5,549 nt of DNA from Caldilineaceae bacterium (GTDB lineage: Bacteria; Chloroflexota; Anaerolineae; Caldilineales; Caldilineaceae), in assembly GCA_012032975.1 (NCBI GenBank), contig JAAUPU010000258.1, positions 1-5,549 on the forward strand, given 5' to 3'. Both the position numbers and the translations under genes were made by a program. Shown piece by piece: positions 1 to 5,129 of the stretch; positions within the stretch are counted from its first letter, which is position 1, and every line of letters starts with the position of its first letter. Under the pieces are notes generated by a model. The model worked only from the letters and a program-made list of their open reading frames with translations, was not told the DNA's origin and ran no database searches.

Positions 1-544
1 TGAGACCCTCGTTGGGGTTGCCCTGTCCCGTGCGCACGCCGGCCAGATGGTGGCAGAGGATGGGCACGCTGGGAAAGCGTTCGGCCACTTTGCGGAGGGC
101 GGGCTGGTGGCCCGGATGGCCGGAAATGCTGGCGATCAGCTTGCGCTCCGCGGCGACCTGGAAGAAGGCCAGCCCTTCGTCAGAATAGAGCCAAGCCCCA
201 TCATCGTCATCGCGCAGGTAATGGGTGAAGCCCTTGATCGGCCAGCGGTCCGCCACCGCAGCCAGCCGCGCCGCCGCGCCCGGCGTGTGATAGCTTTCCG
301 ACCACGAGCAATCCACGTCGGCCAGTTGGTAAAGGCGGTCGGGAAAACGGCGGACCGCATCGGCGATGTAGGCGTTGTTCTCCGGGTTGTGGTCGATCTG
401 GGCGCAGACGATGGCAGCCTGGTCCACACCGTTGATCTCCATCTCGTCGAGCAACTGTTCGACCTTGCCGCGATGTTCATCATCGGGTACAGGTGGTTCG
501 TAGGGCCAGCGCGTCCAGGCATGGCAATGGCTGTCGATGATCAC
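1..544 (-). CDS. Amidohydrolase-2 family metal-dependent hydrolase (C-terminus cut by window edge)
   Basis: The minus-strand frame reads 181 codons from a GTG start and runs off the left edge without a stop. The start is chosen because AAGGAG lies 6 nt upstream and the protein opens with the family signature MIIDSHCHAW, whose HxH (H6, H8) would bind the catalytic metal at the end of strand 1 of a TIM barrel. Further histidines sit at SGHPGH (H143, H146) and ILCHHLAG (H165, H166), where strand-end ligands occur in this superfamily. Members of Amidohydro_2 (PF04909, COG3618-like) include sugar-lactone lactonases such as L-fuconolactonase and 2-pyrone-4,6-dicarboxylate hydrolase. The usual length is about 270-300 aa, so roughly a third is missing. 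With isomerases and an acid-sugar dehydratase nearby, a lactonase role is plausible but inferred. It is probably cytoplasmic, as no signal peptide is seen. The family call is firm; the substrate is unknown. Confidence 0.85.
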   Translation of the reverse strand, partial: MIIDSHCHAWTRWPYEPPVPDDEHRGKVEQLLDEMEINGVDQAAIVCAQIDHNPENNAYIADAVRRFPDRLYQLADVDCSWSESYHTPGAAARLAAVADRWPIKGFTHYLRDDDDGAWLYSDEGLAFFQVAAERKLIASISGHPGHQPALRKVAERFPSVPILCHHLAGVRTGQGNPNEGL

Positions 545-578
545 GGTGATCTCCTTGGGTAGTTTCAAAAAACAGACC

Positions 579-651
579 ATCCACGAAGATTCACGAAGGA
601 ACACCAAGATTTAGGCTGTTTCTTCGTGAAATTTCGTGTGCCTTCGTGGAT
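579..651. repeat. Imperfect inverted repeat of CTTCGTG words (hairpin element A)
   Basis: Arms at 579-608 and 622-651 are reverse complements at 22 of 30 positions around a 13-nt loop. The outer 10 nt of each arm (ATCCACGAAG and its complement) match perfectly. The arms consist of repeated CACGAAG / CTTCGTG words. The element lies between the isomerase stop and the amidohydrolase start, so on a minus-strand transcript it would form a long intercistronic hairpin that could stabilise or separate the two messages. No U-tract typical of an intrinsic terminator follows it. It resembles the element at 2777-2857 in design but not base for base. Confidence 0.7.
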
Positions 652-739
652 CATTATCTTTCTGTGATGGCCTTGGCTGAAAATCCTGGGCTGAAATGAT
701 GTGCCGGTTCTGATCTTTCGGGTCGGTGTGGGCAGCACA

Positions 740-1522
740 TCAAGGCCAGGCTTGCAATGCCACGGCCCTGCTGCGCTGGATGGCGTCGAATGGATCGGGG
801 AGGGTTGGGTTCATCTCCAGGCTGACGCCGCCGTCGTATTCGATTTCGACCAGCGCATGGAAGAGCGACTTGAGCGACTCCTGGGTCATCACGCCATCAC
901 AGAGCGCCCAGTGCAGGTCGCCGACGCCGTCGTTGTCGTCCAGATGGACATAGCCCAGCCGCTGGTCAGCCTTGAGAATCGCGATGCGTATGTCCTCTTT
1001 GGACATCTGCGCATGGCCGATGTCGAAGAGCAGGTTGAGGTTTGGGTGGCCGACATCCTCCAGAAAGGCGAGCGTGTTGGCGACCGTGGGCAAAGCGCGA
1101 CCTGGAAAGTGTTCGATACAGAGGTTGATGCTGCGTTCTGCCGCGCGGCTGGCCAGCTCGGTCACTGCCGCACCATAACGGAGCAGGCCCTCCATACTGG
1201 CGTCCAGGTCCGGGATGATATAGGCCGTGGTGGCGCCGAGCGTGGTCGCGCGTTCCAGGCCAAGCGTCGCGAAGTGCAGCGCCTGGTCGGCTATCTCGGC
1301 ATCATCGCTGCCCAGCGTGACGCCGGCTGGAAGCCCAAACGAGAGCGCGACACAGGGCACTTGAAAGCCCAGGCGGCTCATCCGCGCCAGACCCGCCTCG
1401 TCAGCAAAATCATTCGGTCGGATATCGATGTGGCTAAATTCGAGTGCCGCCAGTTGGTCAAGAATCGCGGCTTCGCTGGCGTCACCGCCTGCCAGCGCCC
1501 ACGTACAACAAGAAAGGTGCAT
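740..1522 (-). CDS. Sugar phosphate isomerase/epimerase-like TIM-barrel protein
   Basis: This complete 260-aa protein has an ATG start preceded by GGAG at 7-nt spacing. It has the xylose-isomerase-like / AP endonuclease 2 fold (PF01261) typical of hydroxypyruvate isomerase, ketose 3-epimerases and IolE/IolI-type enzymes. The expected metal and catalytic residues are visible in order: E137 in CIEHFPG, D167 and H170 in LFDIGHAQ, H193 and D195 in YVHLDDNDG, and E236 in SLEMNP. Length is normal for the family (250-290 aa). It would interconvert keto/aldo sugars or epimerise ketoses in the cytoplasm using a divalent metal. The next gene downstream on this strand is the amidohydrolase, after a gap of about 195 nt holding hairpin element A. 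Family assignment is firm; substrate is not determinable here. Confidence 0.9.
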   Translation of the reverse strand: MHLSCCTWALAGGDASEAAILDQLAALEFSHIDIRPNDFADEAGLARMSRLGFQVPCVALSFGLPAGVTLGSDDAEIADQALHFATLGLERATTLGATTAYIIPDLDASMEGLLRYGAAVTELASRAAERSINLCIEHFPGRALPTVANTLAFLEDVGHPNLNLLFDIGHAQMSKEDIRIAILKADQRLGYVHLDDNDGVGDLHWALCDGVMTQESLKSLFHALVEIEYDGGVSLEMNPTLPDPFDAIQRSRAVALQAWP

Positions 1523-1610
1523 CGGTTTTCTCCGCGTGGTTTACAAAGAAGGTTGGGAGAGATCTGTTTCCCTGGCGGCCCTACGTCTGGGTTTGTCATG
1601 CGGCCCGATT

Positions 1611-2417
1611 TCATCTTGCGCGCCACTGGGCGATGCTTGCAGCAATCATCCCAGTTGCGGGATCATCTGCTTCTGCATCCTCGTCTGACCCGCCCATCAA
1701 GCGTCGCATCCCGGCTTGGGCCTGCATCTGTGCGGTGTAGCTCAGCACATACCAGAGACCCTTCCAGGTGTCGATGTCCAGAAACTCTTTGGGCGATGTG
1801 CCGGCCAGGTTTTGGCGAATGTCGCCTGCCAACGCCATACCCGGCAGGTTGGCCAGCCTGGCGAGCAGCGCCTCCTTCAGCGCAGCGGCCTGGTACTGGA
1901 CGGAATAGTTCAAGATATACCAGAGACCCTTCCAGGTTTCTGGATCGACCATGTCTTTGGCGGTGACATCTTTCAGATTGTTCTGCAGATCGCGCAGCAA
2001 TTCGATCTGGGCGTCGGGTGTATATTTGTCCACCGTCTCCTTGAGCAGCGCCTGCATTCGGGCGGGTGAGAAGGGAGGGGGTCGAAAGTCGGGTCGTAGC
2101 CGTCGCAGTTCAGCCGCCAGTTCGTTCAGTTCAGCCACCAACAGCTCCAGTTGCACGCTGCTTCGCCGTCTGACCGGTGTGATTTCGTTGACGATTTCAA
2201 CCTTTGCCGGTTGCTGGGTCGCGGCCACAGGTGGGGTGGTTTTGGGATCCACGACGGTGTTGCTGACCCGAATGGTGGGCGCGGCAGCGGCTGTCTGGGT
2301 GGCGGGGGGCGTCTTACTGCCGTGAATATGACAGTATTCTGAGCCTTCCACGGCCTTGAGTCTGCACCGAGTTCCAGACTGGGTATTTGCGATACAGCGG
2401 ACCGATTTGTCGCTCAT
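1611..2417 (-). CDS. Hypothetical protein: Cys3-His finger-like N-terminus plus two tandem 56-residue modules
   Basis: The 268-aa protein starts at an ATG with a near-perfect AGGAGG 5 nt upstream. Residues 8-32 carry C8, C18, C29 and H32 (C-x9-C-x10-C-x2-H, with GTRC and YCHIH). This resembles the short putative zinc-binding motif annotated as DUF5763 in bacterial and phage proteins; that name is from memory. Residues 35-80 are a low-complexity Ala/Thr/Pro linker. Residues 86-108 are Leu/Glu-rich and probably helical or coiled coil. Residues 143-198 and 199-243 form two homologous modules sharing the core TWKGLWY (161-167 and 217-223), followed by Y-x2-Q-x-Q-A. The C-terminus has an acidic stretch (SDEDAEADD). 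There is no signal peptide or membrane segment. The function is unknown; a metal-stabilised adaptor or scaffold is speculation. It lies 88 nt before the downstream isomerase on the same strand, with no metabolic motif of its own. Confidence 0.85.
   Translation of the reverse strand: MSDKSVRCIANTQSGTRCRLKAVEGSEYCHIHGSKTPPATQTAAAAPTIRVSNTVVDPKTTPPVAATQQPAKVEIVNEITPVRRRSSVQLELLVAELNELAAELRRLRPDFRPPPFSPARMQALLKETVDKYTPDAQIELLRDLQNNLKDVTAKDMVDPETWKGLWYILNYSVQYQAAALKEALLARLANLPGMALAGDIRQNLAGTSPKEFLDIDTWKGLWYVLSYTAQMQAQAGMRRLMGGSDEDAEADDPATGMIAASIAQWRAR
1731..1991 (-). repeat. Intragenic tandem duplication encoding the two TWKGLWY modules
   Basis: A 21-nt stretch is identical at 1749-1769 and 1917-1937, exactly 168 bp (56 codons) apart and in the same frame. 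It encodes the T-W-K-G-L-W-Y core in both modules. Outside this core the nucleotide sequences have diverged, although the proteins remain alignable (for example D-x2-x-N-L at each module start and D-x2-T-W before the core). This indicates an internal duplication with a strongly conserved core. The outer boundaries given here are approximate. Confidence 0.75.
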
Positions 2418-2706
2418 GGACTCCTCCTGAACGGGTCACGTTGGATTAGTGCGCGCGGCTGTCCAAAAAAGCTGGCAAGTTCGATAGGTAAACGGTTCTG
2501 GGACACCCACCGACCAATCATGGCGCGTGATAGATGAGTTGTCAAACCAGGCGATGGGCAAGCGAATCTCATCAGGTCGCCCCAGATCGGATCTATCCTA
2601 AACCTGGGGCAAGGAGACTTCTCCCGAATCTTGTCATGGGAGAGCGCACTCGACCCCTTCCGGTAGGTCGCCCGGCTCTGGGAGGAAGCCGCCAGAACGG
2701 TGGGAT

Positions 2707-2734
2707 TTGCATTGATCTGCTCTCTCATTATAAT
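2707..2734 (+). promoter_or_regulatory. Candidate sigma70-like promoter
   Basis: A perfect TATAAT at 2729-2734 is preceded after 16 nt by TTGCAT (2707-2712), which matches only the TTG of a -35 box. The -10 lies inside the perfect 10-bp palindrome CATTATAATG (2726-2735), which could itself be a protein site. Transcription would run toward the membrane protein at 3011, leaving a leader of about 270 nt that includes hairpin element B. The weak -35 and long leader keep confidence low. Confidence 0.3.
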
Positions 2735-2776
2735 GGGCACCGAAAATCGATGCCTCTGCTGCACGAAGTCCTCATT

Positions 2777-2857
2777 GCCACGAATTTCAAGAATCAGCAC
2801 GAATTGCCTTGTCGGCCCCCAGAGAGAAAATTCGTGTCAATTCGTGAAATTCGTGGC
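2777..2857. repeat. Inverted repeat of AATTCGTG words (hairpin element B)
   Basis: Arms at 2777-2805 and 2829-2857 are reverse complements at 25 of 29 positions around a 23-nt loop. The right arm is a near-tandem array with about 10-nt spacing of AATTCGTG words. Its 27 nt at 2831-2857 are identical to 4755-4781 elsewhere in the window. The element is intergenic and codes for nothing recognisable. It looks like a REP/MITE-like dispersed palindrome; no transposase is present, so mobility is inference. Confidence 0.8.
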
Positions 2858-3010
2858 TGAAAACCTTTTTGCAGCGCAGCCATCCATAGGTCCGACAAGA
2901 AATCGATTTAGGCCAAAGGGGCATCGCTGGAAACGTCCGCCAGGACCTTCGAACAACTTCAGACCGCCGAGCAGTGGCGGGAAACGACGAATCAGAAAGG
3001 CGAAAACAGA

Positions 3011-3451
3011 ATGACCGAAGACACACTCCAAGTTGAAGGCGCTCCCGCCCGGATTCCAGCAAGCCGCATATGGCGGGCTGGATTGATCGCCATCGTTGTC
3101 TCCGTTGCCGCCAACGTCGCTCTGCTGTGGCTTGTGGTGCGCATCGTGGATATATCGCCCGACTTTCCGCCGATGCAGGCTGGACCCATCGCATTTCTGA
3201 CCGCAGTGGGCGGCCTGCTGGCCACGGTCACCTACCTGATCATCACGCGCATTTCCAAGCGACCGGTGCGCACCTTCTGGATCGTGGCCATCATCGCGCT
3301 GCTCATCTCGTTGGTCCCGGACATCGGCGGTGTGATCAGCCCAGAGTCGGTGCCTGTTCCCGGCGCCACCGCCACCGCATTTTTGGCGTTGATGATCTTT
3401 CACGTCGTCGCGGCGGTGATCGATGTCTTGATCCTCACGCGCTTGAGTTGA
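3011..3451 (+). CDS. DUF6069-like four-helix membrane protein
   Basis: The 146-aa protein starts at an ATG with a modest AAAGG-type ribosome site about 10 nt upstream. It begins with a short polar cytoplasmic-type N-terminus (1-21), then four hydrophobic segments at about 23-45, 58-80, 89-107 and 120-143. The arrangement and motifs match my memory of DUF6069 proteins: RAGLIA at the first helix, AGPIAFLTAVGGL in the second, RPVRTFWIVA opening the third, LVPDI at its end, and HVVAAVIDVLILTR in the fourth. The role of this family is unknown, and an inner-membrane location is inferred from the helices. It is the only plus-strand gene in the central region. Its stop lies 10 nt from the end of the convergent dehydratase gene, so no separate terminator fits between them. 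Confidence 0.85.
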   Translation: MTEDTLQVEGAPARIPASRIWRAGLIAIVVSVAANVALLWLVVRIVDISPDFPPMQAGPIAFLTAVGGLLATVTYLIITRISKRPVRTFWIVAIIALLISLVPDIGGVISPESVPVPGATATAFLALMIFHVVAAVIDVLILTRLS

Positions 3452-3461
3452 CCCGGGTCGG

Positions 3462-4625
3462 TCAAGCGAAGAACGGTTCAAGCCAAGAGTCCGGCACATC
3501 CAGCCCAAAGCCGGGCGCATCGCTGGGCGTCAGCCAGCCATCTTTGGGCAATGCCTGGCCGGGCAGCCGCCAGCCTTCCTCGAAAGGCACACCCGGCGGC
3601 GTGCTGACAAAACATTCCAGCCACGGCACGCTGGGCGTAGCGATGCTGAAATGGTGGCCAAAGGGCTGGTTGCCGCCAGCATGAAGAATGACGCTGATGC
3701 CAGCCGCGTCTGCGATGGCGGCCACCTTGTTGCAGGTCGAAAGTCCGCCGCACCAGTTGATGTCCGGCTGCAGGATGTCGACCACGTGATGGTTGGCGGC
3801 CCATTGGAAGGGCACATGGGTGTACCAGTGTTCACCGGTGGTCAACGTCTGCCAGGGGAGCCGCTGACGTAGCGCGACATGCGCGTCCAGGTCTTCGGGG
3901 ATCAGACACTCTTCCATCCACTTGAGCTTGTAGGGGCGCAACGTCTCGGCCAGGCGAACCGTGTATTCCACATCGAAGGCCATCCAGCAGTCGAGCATCA
4001 GTTCGCATTCGTCGCCGATCTGCTCGCGGGTGGCCGCGACAAATTCCTCGTTGCGGCGGATGCCATCCAGCCCGTCGGCCGGCCCGTAGGGGCAGGCCAG
4101 CTTGAAGGCGCGGAAGCCCAGCTCATGATACCAGTCCACATCATTGCCGGTTGCATAGCAGAAAATACGATCCTTCTGCGCGCCCCCCAGCAGGCTGTAG
4201 ACCGGTTTGTCAAGCAGTTTTCCCTTCAGATCCCAGAGCGCCAGGTCGATGGCGCTGATGGCATAGGAAGCCAGACCCGTGGATCCATAGGGTTTGGTGA
4301 GGCGGAACATCATGTCGGCCAGCTTGTCCGTGGCCAGGCAATCCTCGCCGACCAGCAGCGGCGCAAGATGGTCGTCGATCACCGCGGCGGTGGCGCGGCC
4401 ATTGATCGACGCGCCGATGCCCCAGGTCCCGTCTTCTGCGGTGACCTTGCACCAGACCGGCTCCCAGTTGGGCCGCCACAGGCTGCGGTGGCGCTTGACC
4501 TTGGGATAGCGCGACATGGGATTGGCCACCTCGGCGTCCTCGGCCCAGGATGCGCGGCGCGGCTGGGATCTGGTTTTGTGGGGTGGTGTGTTGAGACGAA
4601 CGGCTTCAATGGATTTGATCTTCAT
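3462..4625 (-). CDS. L-rhamnonate dehydratase-like enolase-superfamily enzyme
   Basis: The 387-aa protein starts at the ATG at 4625, chosen because GGAGG lies 4 nt upstream and MKIKSIEAVRL is a typical enolase-superfamily opening. The frame stays open further upstream to 4754, but that extension has no family character. A capping domain (about 1-125) precedes a modified TIM barrel. Expected metal ligands are D212 (LMLDCWM), E238 (MEECL) and E265 (TGEHW). The catalytic His-Asp pair is H315 (ILHAGG) with D288 (QPDINWCGG), and H266 follows E265. These blocks match E. coli RhmD, from memory, which dehydrates L-rhamnonate to 2-keto-3-deoxy-L-rhamnonate with Mg2+. Length fits (RhmD is about 400 aa). 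The N-terminal loop reads RASWAED where RhmD has NHWIDD, so a substrate-side histidine is replaced. A related acid sugar is therefore possible. Cytoplasmic. Confidence 0.88.
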   Translation of the reverse strand: MKIKSIEAVRLNTPPHKTRSQPRRASWAEDAEVANPMSRYPKVKRHRSLWRPNWEPVWCKVTAEDGTWGIGASINGRATAAVIDDHLAPLLVGEDCLATDKLADMMFRLTKPYGSTGLASYAISAIDLALWDLKGKLLDKPVYSLLGGAQKDRIFCYATGNDVDWYHELGFRAFKLACPYGPADGLDGIRRNEEFVAATREQIGDECELMLDCWMAFDVEYTVRLAETLRPYKLKWMEECLIPEDLDAHVALRQRLPWQTLTTGEHWYTHVPFQWAANHHVVDILQPDINWCGGLSTCNKVAAIADAAGISVILHAGGNQPFGHHFSIATPSVPWLECFVSTPPGVPFEEGWRLPGQALPKDGWLTPSDAPGFGLDVPDSWLEPFFA

Positions 4626-4684
4626 GGGGCCTCCAAAGGCATGGGTTGGGGTGAACGATGCGTGGCTTTGCAGTGACCAATTGC

Positions 4685-4713
4685 ATGATACGATCCCCGC
4701 GCCATCCGCGCAA
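4685..4713 (-). promoter_or_regulatory. Candidate promoter of the RhmD-like dehydratase
   Basis: On the minus strand a TATCAT (-10, 5 of 6 matches; 4685-4690) is spaced 17 nt from TTGCGC (-35, only TTG matches; 4708-4713). It would start transcription roughly 50 nt before the dehydratase ATG, a normal leader length. The spacing is ideal but the -35 is weak, so this is a suggestion only. No operator palindrome is evident beside it. Confidence 0.3.
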
Positions 4714-4754
4714 GCAAACCGCGGCATGTTGGGGCGTTCTTCGCCAGAGGGCAC

Positions 4755-4824
4755 TTCGTGTCAATTCGTGAAATTCGTGGCAAAGTGGGCTTTGCGCAGT
4801 AAAGTCATTCGTGCAATTCGGGGC
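4755..4824. repeat. Third copy of the AATTCGTG repeat with a degenerate partner (element C)
   Basis: Positions 4755-4781 are identical over 27 nt to the right arm of element B (2831-2857). A shorter degenerate copy follows at 4807-4824, matching 2840-2857 at 16 of 18 positions. Here the copies are in direct orientation, so no long hairpin forms. Only a small stem, CAAAG/CTTTG (4781-4794), lies between them. The element sits between the divergent dehydratase and 65-aa genes. Confidence 0.75.
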
Positions 4825-4870
4825 GCGATTGAGTGGGACTCATCGATTGAATCAGAAAAGAGGTAAAGAG

Positions 4871-5068
4871 ATGGCATCCGTAGGTGAACGCGCGGAATTT
4901 GAAAGCTGGCACCAGGCTCTGCTGGCAAAGCAACTTTCGCCCCAACAACTGCTCGTCCTGCAGCAGATGGTCGACGACGGCGACGCCGCGGATCTGGAGC
5001 AGGCCGCCCAACTGCTCGACTGGCAGTCGGAGGTTGTCGATTCGACCGAGCATCTGTATGGGTTTTAG
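4871..5068 (+). CDS. Small hypothetical protein, 65 aa
   Basis: The start is the ATG at 4871, preceded by AGAGG at 7-nt spacing. An earlier in-frame ATG-less extension back to 4811 would begin inside the degenerate repeat and has no ribosome site, so it is rejected. The product is acidic, rich in Leu, Gln, Ala and Asp, and looks like a compact helical protein: a helix around residues 6-20, LSPQQLLVLQQMVDDG at 22-37, and DLEQAAQLLDWQSEVVD at 41-57, ending HLYGF. The sequence has no cysteines and no membrane segment. I do not recognise the family. The gene stands alone between a repeat element and a convergent isomerase gene. Its stop codon touches the end of the frameshifted tail of that neighbour (5065-5129). 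It has protein-like composition and a sound start, so it is probably real. Confidence 0.65.
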   Translation: MASVGERAEFESWHQALLAKQLSPQQLLVLQQMVDDGDAADLEQAAQLLDWQSEVVDSTEHLYGF

Positions 5069-5129
5069 CCTAACCCCTCCACAAACCGCACATCACATCT
5101 TGCCAGGTCGATCACACTCTCGACGGCTC
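5065..5129 (-). pseudogene. Probable frameshifted C-terminal tail of the right-hand isomerase
   Basis: In the frame shifted by one base, minus-strand positions 5127-5065 encode 20 residues, AVESVIDLARCDVRFVEGLG, then TAA. This has the look of the terminal helix that normally closes this barrel after the SEYSG strand (an amphipathic helix of the type L-A-R-x-D-V-x-F). One extra base next to GAG at 5127-5129 would join the two frames as SGEAVESV. The in-frame alternative ends abruptly in EPSRV. The restored stop would overlap the stop of the convergent 65-aa gene by a few bases. Either a genuine frameshift mutation or a sequencing/assembly indel could explain it. Confidence 0.6.

Larger units (their letters stand above)
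2418..3010. other. Gene-poor intergenic region between divergently transcribed genes
   Basis: About 590 nt separate the minus-strand Cys3-His protein from the plus-strand membrane protein. Open frames of 100-130 codons exist on both strands, but none has recognisable domain character, convincing start signals or protein-like composition, and the longest run straight through the hairpin repeat. What can be seen is a candidate sigma70-type promoter near 2707-2734, hairpin element B at 2777-2857, and the Shine-Dalgarno sequences next to the two flanking starts. Nothing supportable was seen in 2440-2700 or 2860-2990. Confidence 0.6.

Noticed and set aside
579..651. Intrinsic terminator for the isomerase
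   Set aside because: The stem is long, imperfect and AT/GC mixed, with no U-run after it on the minus strand. It fits a dispersed palindrome better.
1523..1610. Terminator or promoter between the Cys3-His gene and the isomerase
   Set aside because: Only a 4-bp stem (GGGA/TCCC) is visible and no clear -10/-35 pair is found.
701..1966. A 421-codon plus-strand open frame
   Set aside because: It lies antisense across two well-supported minus-strand genes and the gap between them. Its composition (His/Arg/Gln-rich, no domain) is typical of a GC-rich mirror frame.
2414..2800. A 128-codon minus-strand open frame upstream of the Cys3-His gene
   Set aside because: It begins inside the hairpin repeat, has unstructured composition and no recognisable motif, and its end overlaps the start of the next gene by chance.
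2777..2857. CRISPR-like repeat array
   Set aside because: The repeat words are about 10 nt apart with no unique 30-nt spacers, and no cas gene is present.
2534..3014. Two overlapping plus-strand open frames in the intergenic region
   Set aside because: Both run through the repeat element, lack convincing starts and have no protein-like pattern.
3879..4676. A 265-codon plus-strand open frame
   Set aside because: It is wholly antisense to the RhmD-like dehydratase, whose catalytic motifs are unmistakable. There is no ribosome site or domain.
4626..4754. N-terminal extension of the dehydratase
   Set aside because: The frame is open, but the extension has no family similarity, and the ATG at 4625 has an excellent ribosome site and a family-typical first strand.
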